A stretch of DNA of 64,000 nt from Haemonchus contortus. Its lineage: Eukaryota > Nematoda > Chromadorea > Rhabditida > Trichostrongylidae. Shown piece by piece: positions 44,546-55,720 of this stretch. The number at the start of each line of letters is the position of its first letter. The stretch's first letter is position 1. Made by a program: the position numbers and the translations under genes. The stretch lies in assembly GCA_000469685.2 (NCBI GenBank), contig LS997562.1:25009681-25073680 (forward strand), in the 5' to 3' direction. The notes beneath the pieces are model-generated. The model was given only the letters and a program-made list of their open reading frames with translations. It was not told where the DNA came from and made no database searches.

Positions 44546-45532
44546 CTTATACAACCCAAAATAAAAACTTCACGAAAGCTCAAATTGGCATAAAATACAC
44601 TGATGGATAACCCTTCCTTCATTGCAGTAACTTTTTTTCGCTACATGTTTTTTTCAGTTCTACTAGTTTCCCAACTGGGACTTTGCTCCAACGGGTGCAG
44701 CCTGGTGGAAGGACTTCATTTGTTGCCCACAATTGTAATAGATGCAGACATGTCCTGAACTACCATGCTGCTTCGCAATCAATTTTATAAAGCACGGTAT
44801 TCCTAGCATGGATTTACTTTCAGATGCTTTTCCAGGAAATTATACTTCAATCATTGTCGTTAGCCAACCGTTAGCCATGATGTAATGAAAAGAAAACTGA
44901 CGAAGAAACTTACAGAACAGTCAACTGGTTACCATAAAGATATATTTTTTCAACCAGCTGAGCCCTATGCATAATTGTAAGCAGTCGCTGCTCTCGATAT
45001 AAGTATACGGAAAGATCAGAGTCTATCTGAATCAGAAGAACAACAATATCCGAGCAAATTCTAGCGGAAATTAAAGTCACTTGAGAATTACGAAACTCAC
45101 AATTGTTCTGACCGGTTTATGACGAAGATCGACATATTTAACTAATGCCCAAGATCGCGGGGGTGTTAACTCCCTTGACATCCTGCAACATTAACCGCTT
45201 ACTAAAACTTTGAAAAAGCTTTGCGCCGAGGGTTCTGAGCGGTGACTTTCAAACCATCCCATGGTTTTTAACACTTCGGCGCAAAGTCAACCCAAACTCT
45301 CAAAATAGCCATAGCAGAGTACAATCAGGAAGTTGGATTTTCATAACGTTGCGGGAAGTATCTCCAAAAACTTCCACACGAGTCTAGATTTCTCCCGGGA
45401 TTATCTGAAAATTTCCACAGAAACACTATAGATGGCATGATATCGTAGTCGCTTGACCACATCGACGTTCAACATTGACCGTTATGTTCCAGGCTTGAAG
45501 CATTGGAACAAGATGTGTACTGAACCGTTTAG

Positions 45533-45769
45533 AAGAGGCTTTATGGCGAACAGATTGACGCGAATTACAATGAGTTTCAGCGGCGATTTGAGCTAATTCA
45601 AACTCGTGAAATGAACGAGGAAGAGGTAGCCGGCATTGTTCCGCGTGAGTAGCATCCTTATGTAATCACCCCATAGAGGCTTCCAGAAGCAAGCTGGGAC
45701 ATTGCTAAGTTATCGACAGCTACCTTCCACACGATCTACCAGACCTGGGCTCTGCGTGCTAAAACAAAG
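45533..45769 (+). CDS. Two in-phase exons of an unrecognised gene, 3' end lost to a MITE
   Basis: Exon 45533-45644 (acceptor CCGTTTAG, donor GTGAGT) reads LYGEQIDANYNEFQRRFEL, then MNEEEVAGIVP. Exon 45687-45769 (acceptor TTCCAG) joins in phase and reads ASWDIAKLSTATFHTIYQTW, ending at a weak GTTGGAG donor or reading on to about 45.95 kb, where a MITE follows. The 42-base intron is of nematode size. The first part looks like a coiled coil. Upstream, LEALEQDV is followed by a stop, so this may be a relic. Confidence 0.4.
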
Positions 45770-45956
45770 GTTGGAGAATTTCTGAACCGCATTCAAAGGC
45801 AAAATCGCACTGGGCCATATTCGTACTTTAGCCGTATTCTGCTTCATAGCTTTAAAATGTCAACAACTCAAAAACAACCCTGTCTAACAGAGCGGAGCAG
45901 CCGATTGCTAATAGCGAACAGCAATCGGAGAAAATACATGAAGTCGCCACAACAGG

Positions 45957-46022
45957 GGTTGCTTTCAGACTTCAACGATTCTACCTGCGTGCGCGCCGGC
46001 GTCGTCGAAGTCTGAAAGCAGT
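45957..46022. repeat. Short hairpin of the CTTTCAGACTTC MITE family
   Basis: GTTGCTTTCAGACTTCAACG at the left and CGTCGAAGTCTGAAAGCAG at the right are inverted, about 25 bases apart. It lies directly before the larger hairpin at 46038. Confidence 0.7.
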
Positions 46023-46037
46023 CAGGCGCTCTCATAG

Positions 46038-46304
46038 TGGCTGCTTTCATACTTCGACTTGCCCGCCAGCTCGCAGTTGGAGACGGCCGTACATTTAGGA
46101 AGCGGCGTGCGAGCGGCTGTGCGACGGCGGCTCTGTCCAAGCGTGTGACGGCAGCGGGTACCGATAGATACCGCAAATCGAGGATGGCCGCTGTCACAAG
46201 CTTGGACAGGGCCGCCGTCCCATAGCCGCTCGCACGCCGCTTCCTAAATGTACGGCCGTCTCCAACTGCGAGCCGGCGCGCAAGTCGAAGTATGAAAGCG
46301 GCCA
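46038..46304. mobile_element. Hairpin MITE, arms of about 115 bases
   Basis: TGGCTGCTTTCATACTTCGA at the left is mirrored by TCGAAGTATGAAAGCGGCCA at the right, and the whole 267 bases fold into one hairpin with few mismatches and a centre of about 35 bases. Same family as the elements at 11.7, 16.5 and 18.7 kb. Confidence 0.85.
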
Positions 46305-46639
46305 GTAGAGCGTTAACCGCTGGCACATTATGCTCCTAAGCGCGTCAGCGTCCGCGCCTCTAACGACTTTTGCATTGTGGCGTGAATAATGAAATTTTGA
46401 AAATCTTTGAGTGGATTGCTGAAGAGTTTTATGAAGAAAATATGCACCGCCGATCCGTGCGGTATCGACTGACGACCGCGACGGAGCCAAGCAACGCTGG
46501 TTGACGCAAGAGCGTCGGGCCTCAGAGCTTGACGCTCTACTCTGAAAGTTGCCAATGGCGGAATGATTTGTAAGTGGTAATTGATTGGTTGGAGACATTC
46601 ACTCTGTGCCCACTTCGCGCTTAAAGTGGTTGGTGCTAA

Positions 46640-46894
46640 GTGTGTTGGGGGGGGGGGGACCACGCGGCGGCGCGGCGCCCTTTAACTCTGTGCCCTCTCT
46701 GGCGAGATAGTGGACAAGGAAGGGTAGGCGAGCCAGTAATGGTGTTTAAGGACGGTTCATAGCTCTTTTATGTTATAACAGCGTATTTTTCACCTAATTT
46801 TAGGAAAGGGAGGGGCTCCGTTGTGGGTGAGCCAATTGGACATTCAGCTTCTATCTCATCTCGGCTTTTTGCACGAAATAACCATCTCACCCAC
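46640..46894 (+). repeat. R1 repeat, left half, interrupted by BEL/Pao element 1
   Basis: It begins with a G run, CGGCGCGGCGCC, the GTGCCCTCTCTGGCGAGATAG segment and GTGAGCCAATTGGACATTCA, and is cut at ACCATCTCACCCAC. The other half resumes at 55469 (CCCACCCTGGAGCCCCTCC), so the retrotransposon landed in this repeat. Confidence 0.8.
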
Positions 46895-47803
46895 TGTCGT
46901 GACTTGCGTACGACTCTATTAAAGGGTCGCGCTCCCTTGGGCGTGTGCGGGTCCTAGCGCGCAGACAACGTACGCAGCCAATGCATGGCCCATGCATCAC
47001 CGGGCCCAAAATGGGATTCAGTCTTCATTCAGTCGTCACATCGCCTCCGTCCGTACTCGTCTGCTGCTACCGCCGAGTCCAGCGTAGTCTCCAGCCTTCC
47101 GCCACGGTTTACCCGGTCGCCCCTCTCGTCGTAATGTCAATTCCTTGGCGTACCGGCTTTGATATTCTATTCACCGTGCTGTTGTATTCGTATAAGGAGA
47201 CTGCGTATATTTCATTATCGTCGTATCGCTGTATGTCAATATCACCACGACAATGGAATGGACCGCGTACTCCCCTCCGTGAGTTTAAGCTCAGGGTTCG
47301 ACCTTACTTTTCGTGATGTAATTAGTAGTAGCCGGCGTAGGACGCCGTAATTATTGTAATGATTATTGTCGTGTGTTTTATGATATAACATGTTTGACGC
47401 ATTATTATGAATTCATTATTAACACGGTTCTATGTGCTTCTAACGTTTCTATCAGACACTAGAAGATTAGGAGTGTTGCGTATTGATTGGTTAGGATTTG
47501 GAGTGCTGAGTTATAACGATATCAGTAGTAACCGCCATGGGAAGATCCATCTGGGAGATGAGAGAGAAGGGGGTTAATAAGTGTATTGCGTAGTTAGAGC
47601 GGGGCGTAGGAGATAATTACTATTTGGGACTTAAGGGCCTACATCGCGGCGTACAGCCCGTACAGTGGCAGGAAGAGCTAGCGAGCATGTAAGTCCCTCA
47701 GGTTTGTCAGACCCCCTTTACGATCACGCCGTGACCGGGCTCACCCCCGTCAGAACCCCGATGCGAGATCGGACGGGCGGAGGGTCCGGCCCACGGCGCG
47801 ACA
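46895..47803 (+). repeat. 5' LTR of BEL/Pao element 1
   Basis: 909 bases, TGTCGTGACTTGCG to CACGGCGCGACA. Read against the 3' LTR I count nine substitutions and no length change, about 99% identity. The reading frames on it occur in both LTRs and are not genes. Confidence 0.95.
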
Positions 47804-47821
47804 TGGTGCATCGGACTGGGG
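47804..47821 (+). promoter_or_regulatory. Primer binding site of BEL/Pao element 1
   Basis: TGGTGCATCGGACTGGGG starts directly after the LTR. Its first 11 bases are complementary to the 3' end of the nuclear tRNA-Gly type that begins GCATCGG, from my knowledge of nematode tRNA-Gly(GCC). The match ends after that. Confidence 0.6.
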
Positions 47822-48613
47822 TTCAACGTGTGGGAAACCCACGTTGGGCCTTTGTGATCGAACCTTCGTCATGCTCGCCACCCACACCAAGGCCTTCAGG
47901 ATTGCAGCGTAGTACATGTGACTTGGCTTGATACACACCCGCCCTCTTTTCTTTCTTAGCATTCGTACGCTATAACTGGGGTAGTGCCCTCTTTGCCCCA
48001 TGTGGTTGCATGCATTCTTACCTGCACCGCCTCGTGGCAGGAGCCGAGTGCGGGGACAGCCGTAAAGCACGTCGAAGCATGTGACTCTGCGCAGGTGGGG
48101 GAAGGTTTGTGGAAGCCCCTCTTGTACCCTGACGATGCATGCAAACGGGAATCGGCAGGACACCCCAGAACAACCCGCGGCGTAGGGCTCCCACGGGAAG
48201 GGAGGATACAGCGCTACGCAACGGGCTGGGTAGTTACCCTTGTAGCAGCTCGGAAGCTGTTGTCGACGTCCCGCCCGCAACTTCTCTTGGTACCTGGCCT
48301 TAGCTATAAGGCGATGCGGAAAGGAACGCGTGATGCCAACCATGTTCACCGTACAGAATATCTCATCCTCGTAGTCCCCACGTTCGATTCAACGCCACCG
48401 CATCGCAACTTGATTCCATCTTCTATTTCTCGTCGTTGCGATATCGTTGTTAATTACGCCGTTATTGTTTCGCCTGATCAGCGACACATAACGCATACAC
48501 TTATTACCGTAGGGAGCTATCGGTACCACTAGTTACCCTACGGCTTGATATGTCCTCATCTCCGCGCATTTTAAAACGGGTATGGCAGTTACTACCTCGT
48601 GCTAATATTCAAT
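47822..48613 (+). other. Untranslated leader of BEL/Pao element 1
   Basis: Between primer site and gag there is no conserved coding sequence. A 199-codon antisense frame (47750-48349) crosses the LTR-leader boundary and is taken as chance in GC-rich DNA. Confidence 0.5.
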
Positions 48614-50400
48614 ATGACGACGGTCAGCGCATGCAAAGCGTATTTGACCAAAGCACTCACGGCCTTGGAAAGCGTAAAAGATTCAGATCCCGGTATCTCT
48701 CTTTAGACCCGTAGATACTCAAGTAAGTATACGGGATCACGACGCAATCCAGGCAGCCATTCAAATCCATATTATGCAAACTAGCGCAGCACTTCGCACA
48801 TTGAAAGAAGGCAAGCTTTTTTGTATCTCATATAAGCCTCGTAACATAAGGAAGCAGACGGTCAAGCTTATGAGGCGTACTCGAAAGAGGCTTGGGTAGA
48901 TGATAGCATAGCTTCTATTGAAGGTACTACCAAAGTACTTCATTCGCGCCTCAGCCAAACGTGTGTCGAGATAGCGGCAATCCCGCAGGCAATGCGTAAC
49001 GAACAACGGGGAAACCCAACGGTTGTTTCGACCGCGAGTGCCTACACTCGACCATTTATATTGCCGCACCGACCCTCTCGATGCATCCATCACACCCTTG
49101 TCGTACTATTCCGTAAAAACTGCATCCATCTGTGGATCCGCGGACGGCAATCCCACATTCTAACCAGCCGTACAGCTTGGGAAGCTTACGTTGGAGCCGT
49201 TCACTGGAAATATCACACAGTTCAAAAGGTTTCAGTGCGCCTTCGAGTTAATAATCATAATGATCCGCGTACCTCATCAGTCTGTAAATTTTTATACTTA
49301 CAAAATTACTCAAAGGCGAGGCCCAGGTAGTATTGCAAGACCTCGACCCTGATGAATGTAATCAATTTGAGTTGGTGAGGGCCTTGAAGAGAGGTTACGT
49401 TTGTCCTTATGGGACGCGTGTCACCGTTCAAAGGCAGCTTCAGCAACTCCCTATAGCTCGTAATTCAATGTCGGATCTTCGTAATACTTGGTTCTGCATC
49501 TCGCGTATTTTCCACGGTTTTTTGTAAATACGAAGATTTTCACACAATTTTAACCCTTTTTATTTCTACTGAAGGCGAATTTCCGTCTAACATTTAACAG
49601 TATTTCATATTAACTAACATCATTTATACTAATATTTTAACAAAGCTAACATGATCTCGAATTCCGGACCGATTCGGGTTTCGATCTGAATCAGGTCATG
49701 GGAAATCTCGATCTAATAATTGCATTCAGAGAAAAATTGAAGATTTCACCTTGCTATTTGATAGCTTCACAGTAAACACCGTATATCGACAACGTAGTAC
49801 TTCGTGTTCGCCACATCGTACACATGTAACAACAGTGTTGCTTTAAGAGTACAAGGAACATAGTTCCACACGTTGTCGATTCGAGGTACCGGTGGTAGCA
49901 CGTCGCACTGTCGTACGTTTATCAGGACTCTGTTGGAAGATACTTGCCTAAAGGTCACTCATCACGATCTTGTAATTATTCATCGTGTAGTCCGTATAGA
50001 GGAGAGCCCCATGAGCTCCCATGTACTGCTTCAGCTCATGATCGTCTTGGACTCCATAGACACTACCAATGGGAGAAGGATCAAGGATCGCTTCATGCAT
50101 CGTTCGCTTAGTTGTTACTCCTCGCGCAGTCCATCCAGCGGGCGTAGCAGAGACCGTAGCTCATCGTGGAGCGACAGGTCTCGTTCGTACTCTCCTGAGC
50201 GTAATCCCACGCAGGGATTACAAGTTGGGCTGATCTTCTCGGTCACAATCTCCACATCGCGTTAAATTTCATTCTACTGTAAGAGACCGCTCGGATAATT
50301 ATAGTCAAAGTGCTTCACCATATCCGCAGCAGGATCAGGTTCTTAGTCGGATACAGAAGCCAACATAGTGCTGTCATGTTATACTGATGCATACTCAAGC
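48614..50400 (+). pseudogene. gag of BEL/Pao element 1, broken
   Basis: The first ATG gives TTVSACKAYLTKALTALESV, typical of a BEL/Pao gag start, but a stop follows within 32 codons. Shifted frames continue with SAALRTLKEGK near 48.78 kb and, at 49.33-49.52 kb, a DUF1759-like part (ALKRGYV..RNSMSDLRNTW). Ser/Arg-rich sequence near 50.12-50.20 kb replaces a recognisable zinc knuckle. Several frame changes are needed. Confidence 0.65.
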
Positions 50401-50439
50401 AACTTGGTGATTTCAAAACGTAGTTCCGCGTCACTTGTG

Positions 50440-53400
50440 CTGCTGAAGGGCAAAGCCTTTAACGGCAACACAGCGCACACGAAGAACTCATCTTGTTTCT
50501 TGACTCCGTAGCACAGGAAGGTTTCATAACATCAAGCTCAGCGCAACCTTCAAGGCTCACGGTTGTCGACAAACAACTCCGTACGCTTATCACCTTGGGT
50601 GGTCACCTAACATCATAGTTGTCAAGCGTTGTCGACCTCACACTCGTAGTCCTGCAAGGCAAACGTTTACCATCGAGCTCACTACGAAGCATACGCTTAC
50701 TTCGGCGCAGTCTCTACCGTATTTGTTATCAAAGGATGTTGTCTTCATACAACACCACGTATTCATGCTATCATAATGCCGACCTAAGTCGGTCATTTTC
50801 CACATCCTTATTGATATTGACAATCTCTGGGACATTCGTTGGCCGGAACCACCCACTTGCCTGCCCTCAGGCATGGTTCTCTGTCATACTCGACTCGGCA
50901 CAGTCGTATCAGGCAATTCGGTCTTTCAGTCAGGCTTCCGCATAGCCCATCCTTCTTCGATGTGGCTGCAGCCACAGTGAGCACGTATCAAGATCAATAG
51001 GACTCAATGCCAGTGATCATTAAATGCGCTCGGCATAGCCTATAATCACGACTCCTCCGCTGACAGTGGACTTGAAGAGCGCCTTATCAGTATTCACTGA
51101 CGGTGTTCTTTATGTTCGGTTTCTCTAAAAACCATGTCACCATAGAGTGGAAGGTAGCAAACAGCTAGCGTACTCTCGTTTGTCATACCAATTCTAGCGC
51201 CTTAATCAGTCCATTAACATCTGACAGAAATACGTCAAGACAATAGAGGAGCGTATTACCGCAGGGTTCGTTGAAGACGTTCGTAAATACACCTACGTCG
51301 ACTCCGCGTTTACTATATCCTGTATCAAGCGGTCTACAAACAGTCCTCTTCTAAAACAAAACTTCCCGTCGTCTTTGACGTATCCTTTAAGCGCAAAGGG
51401 ATACGTAGCCTAACTGATTGCTCGTACTAAAGACCATCATCTTTGCCAGAATTAGTCGGTATACTGCTCCGTGCACGTATTCAGCCATCACTTCTTTTGG
51501 CCGAAGTAGAAAGGCGTTTTACCAGGTTTAACTTCAGCGTACAGAACGAGATGCTACTCGCTCCTTGTAGCTCAAAACACGTCTAAACCTCCATCTATTA
51601 CTAATCTGCGCATCCTTCGGTTTACTAGAATACCATTCGGAGTTATTGCATCATTATTTTACTCGCTGCTGCAATCTAATTGTACCTCCAACGAGCGAAG
51701 TCTCTCATAGCCAAGGAGCTTTCTCGCAATACTTGCGTGAATAATGTGATCCTGGGTGCTACATCGAGATAAGAAGCACTTAATAAGTACTAGCTTGTTA
51801 ATCCTTTCTTTTCGAAGGTTGTACATGGACTTGAAAGAGTTCTTGTGCAATTCCTCACAAGTTAACACGTCAATAACATCATGCGATCGTATTCTTAATC
51901 TTCCTAACGCCAAATTACTAGGCATTCGTCGGCTTTACAAAAGCCACAAATTTGTCATTCAAATAAGGATATCGCATATTCTAGTCCGAGATAAGCGTAC
52001 AGTCTTATGCGCTTTGGCTTCCACGTACGGTCCTCAGGGATTGCTCACCCCATTCCTGGCCCCTATAAAGGTCTTCATACAGGACCTTTGGATCCAGAAC
52101 TTGGGGTGGGATACTCCTTCTGTGGAGCCGAATTCACAGCATTGGAAGCAGCTGTGTCGGACTTAGAATATCCGATACCATCAATTTATCGCGTAGTTAT
52201 ACCATCAAAACTTTTAACAGCTCAACTCTAACAGCTTAGAGCTGTGTATATTTGTAAATACTTCTAACACATTTGTGCATGTTGTCGCCTTTTCGGGACT
52301 GTACAGTCCAATGTACTTATGGCAAAATGTCATCTCAATACTCCTAAGTTACTGACTATATATACTGCGTACAGAGCTTCTAGCAGCTCTCATTGGCATT
52401 TGTTCAGCAGTTGTCAAATATTTCAATCTTTTCTCTTCATACTATACGTGTATTCATAGACTCACAATTGCATTATACTGCGCACATGTGATGAAGCCTC
52501 ACGAGGTCTTCATTCAGAATTGTGCAGATGCTATTCGTCGTATCTTTGCAGAGTTTGAGGGTCAAAATATCAGTGGCAAGTTCCACCATGTAGCTTCCGA
52601 TAACGATCCAGCCGACCGTGCATCTCGCGGTTCGGCAACGAAGGAAGCCAAAACCACATATGGTGGATCAGCTCTCAATTCCTTCACGATTTACCATCAA
52701 TAAGCCAAATGCACATATCAATTTCAGCACACCACCGCAAGGTGAAGAGGTGCAGCTAAAATATGAGGTAGCGCACGTAATACGTGGAGTCAAAGTTATG
52801 TCAGTGTTACCCCTCTCGGTAACCAACTAGTATTTCAAATTCCTCCGTATTACAGCATATGTTCTTAAGTTCTTACGAAGGCAGATTTTTGACCGCGTGT
52901 CTAACGTTCTACGTAAAAAAAAAAAATTCATCAAAACTGCCTTCAGTAAGCTCTACTACATTAACTGCTATTACACAGAAATCGGGCATCGATACCGCAG
53001 AGGTCCAACTCTTACTCGCGCAATATCGCGAAGATGAAGCGATCCCACAGCGGTTAAAGATCGATGCCTTCAATGCTGAATGGGCACAAGATGTATTAAT
53101 CCGATGTCCAGCACGCGTAGGCCCATTGGGCAGTGCTCCTATATTGTTAATACCATCACATAAGCTAACCCAGCTCATAATACTGCAGTATCATCATTGT
53201 AGTCATCATTCAGGTGCTTACCACATTATAGCAAATCTTCGTAAACGCCTTTTCGTTCTGTCCTTTCGTAGTTGTGCGGCTAAAGTTTTGCGTACTTGCG
53301 TTACGTGCAAGAAAGTCAACGAACACGCGTATAGGTATCTTAATATGCCACAGTTACGAACAGAACGCGTGACGAGATCCAGATTTCAGAACATCGGTCT

Positions 53401-53790
53401 GGACTACCCAGGTCCTATTAACATACACAATAGTTGTTCTGTTTTTAACAATTAGGATTTGCCTCATTACCCGCATGGCTACTCGCGCAAGGCATCTTGA
53501 ACTCGTTTTGGATAAGTCAACACGCGAGTTCCTATTTGCATTCCGTAGATTCATAGCCCGCAGAGGCACTCTTGATCTCGTGTACAACGGTAACTGAACC
53601 GCGTTCTATGCGGCAGAAAGCGCAATAATTTCAGTACTTTATTTCCTCAAATCATGGGAATCGATTACTGACTACTGCGCAAAACACAAGATCACGTGGA
53701 AGTTCATAAACCCCTTTCCTTTGAAAAGGAGGTTTTCATGAACGCTTGTCGTCTTGTATAAAACAGCGTACAAGTAACATGCGTGGCAAA
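50440..53790 (+). pseudogene. pol (protease, RT/RNase H, integrase) of BEL/Pao element 1, broken
   Basis: The protease segment at about 50.48-50.60 kb reads ILFLDSVAQEGFI, where the usual DSGA active-site Gly is Val (codon 50508-50510). The Pao connection region (ALASTYGPQGLLTPFL, then FIQDLWIQNLGWD) is at 52.01-52.11 kb and the RNase H end (HVASDNDPADRASRG) at 52.59 kb. The integrase zinc domain (LTQLIILQYHH.CSHHSG..CVTCKK) is at 53.16-53.31 kb, the integrase core (RFQNIGLDYPGP, then RRFIARRG) at 53.37-53.58 kb and a WKFINPF segment at 53.70 kb. Shifts occur near 52.65, 52.90 and 53.45 kb and the C-terminal domain is missing. Confidence 0.8.
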
Positions 53791-54559
53791 TCCTTTAACA
53801 AAGCAGTTCCAGCTCCGCGACGCGTTCAGCCGCGCAGAACGGCAAAAAAAAAAGCGGCCCGCAAATTTATGAGAAACGCGTAGAGCAAAAAAGTGTCATA
53901 ACTCACAATTAAACTCATCAATTCTCATTTGACGGCACCAAGCTCAATCATGTGCCATGATTCCAGTTTTCACGTGTTCTCTTGGGGAGCGGTGGGAGAC
54001 CGCTTGTTCTTTCGCGTAACCCGGACATTCTTCGTTTGCCTTCTTCTTGACTTACCATGGGTTTCTTTCGGCCGAGCGAGGTCAAAATCTCCCCCTCGCA
54101 CAAAACAGTCCCACAAGTGAGGTAAAACTCACAGTGTAGCTCTAGGTCGAAATCAAGAACCCTTCACTTGTGCATCGTCGTACACTAACTTCGTTAACAT
54201 CAGCTACGTCACTCAACATCGTCAACTCCATCTCCAGCCCAGTTCGCCGACATCGCCAACAGCCATCCGTTCAACAACACTCACATCGTCCATTGATCTC
54301 ATTTATGCGTCAACACTTACAATTACATGTTCGCCATTGTATTGTGTACTATGATATCTTCAACGTATTGTAATGTAGGAAAAGTTCTTGACCCGCAGTC
54401 TATTAACTTCTCCCTCGAACCCTCCGTAGGTAGTTAGGCCATGTAGGATCCACCGGTTAACTAACGTGTTTGTAAATATAGTCAGCGTAGTCGCTGTAGG
54501 TAATTACGGGGTCCTCCTTCCATCACCGCTAGGACCCACTTCCCTCTCGCCGCCCCCAG

Positions 54560-55468
54560 TGTCGTGACTTGCGTACGACTCTATTAAAGGGTCGCGCTCC
54601 CTTGGGCGTGTGCGGGTCCTAGCGCGCAGACAACGTACGCAGCCAATGCATGGCCCATGCATCACCGGGCCCAAAATGGGATTCAGTCTTCATTCAGTCG
54701 TCACTTCGCCTTCGTCCGTGCTCGTCTGCTGCTACCGCCGAGTCCAGCGTAGTCTCCAGCCTTCCGCCACGGTTTACCCGGTCGCCCCTCTCGTCGTGAT
54801 GTCAATTCCTTGGCGTACCGGCTTTGATATTCTATTCACCGTGCTGTTGTATTCGTATAAGGAGACTGCGTATATTTCATTATCGTCGTATCGCTGTATG
54901 TCAATATCACCACGACAATGGAATGGACCGCGTACTCCCCTCCGTGAGTTTAAGCTCAGGGTTCGACCTTACTTTTCGTGATGTAATTAGTAGTAGCCGG
55001 CGTAGGACGCCGTAATTATTGTAATGATTATTGTCGTGTGTTTTATGATATAACATGTTTGACGCATTATTATGAATTCATTATTAACACGGTTCTATGT
55101 GCTTCTAACGTTTCTATCAGACACTAGAAGATTAGGAGTGTTGCGTATTGATTGGTTAGGATTTGGAGTGCTGAGTTATAACGATATCAGTAGTAACCGC
55201 CATGGGAAGATCCATCTGGGAGATGAGAGAGAAGGGGGTTAAAAAGTGTATTGCGTAGTTAGAGCGGGGCGTAGGAGATAATTACTATTTGGGACTTAAG
55301 GGCCTACATTGCGGCGTACAACCCGTACAGTGGCAGGAAGAGCTAGCGAGCATGTAAGTCCCTCAGGTTTGTCAGACCCCCTTTACGATCACGCCGTGAC
55401 CGAGCTCACCCCCGTCAGAACCCCGATGCGAGATCGGACGGGCGGAGGGTTCGGCCCACGGCGCGACA
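54560..55468 (+). repeat. 3' LTR of BEL/Pao element 1
   Basis: 909 bases, the same length as the 5' LTR. The sequence just upstream is not clearly purine-rich, so the polypurine tract is not identified. Confidence 0.95.
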
Positions 55469-55473
55469 CCCAC

Positions 55474-55720
55474 CCTGGAGCCCCTCCCCTTCTTAAAAAT
55501 AGGGTTTTATCGGCTCAGTAGAAAAGTATACATAATATGCAAGTATATAACATGTGCCAAGAGTTTGTTTGTTTTAAATCACGAAACACATCAGTACAAC
55601 CTCACCATCTCCCAGACTCAGGCCCAGTACTACTCTCTCACCGTAGAGGGCGCAGACATGAAAAGGCGCCGCGCCGCTGCGTGGCCCCCACCAACCCACT
55701 TAGCACCAAATGGTATGCAA
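55474..55720 (+). repeat. R1 repeat, right half, beyond BEL/Pao element 1
   Basis: CTGGAGCCCCTCC and the AAGTATATAACATG..AGTACAACCTCACC segment match 9.65-9.80 kb, continuing the R1 copy that starts at 46640. Confidence 0.75.

Larger units (their letters stand above)
46895..55468 (+). mobile_element. BEL/Pao LTR retrotransposon, element 1
   Basis: A complete insertion: 909-base LTRs at both ends starting TG and ending CA, flanked by the 5-base target duplication CCCAC (46890-46894 and 55469-55473). A tRNA-type primer site follows the left LTR. Internal coding order is gag, aspartic protease, reverse transcriptase/RNase H and integrase, as in BEL/Pao, but with many frameshifts and stops. It interrupts an R1 repeat. 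It could not move by its own proteins. Confidence 0.95.

Noticed and set aside
46945..47316. 123-codon frame, repeated at 54610-54981
   Set aside because: It lies inside both LTRs; it is duplicated because the LTRs are.
47750..48349. 199-codon antisense frame across the LTR-leader junction of BEL/Pao element 1
   Set aside because: It has no recognisable domain, part of it lies in the LTR, and long chance frames are expected in this GC-rich stretch.
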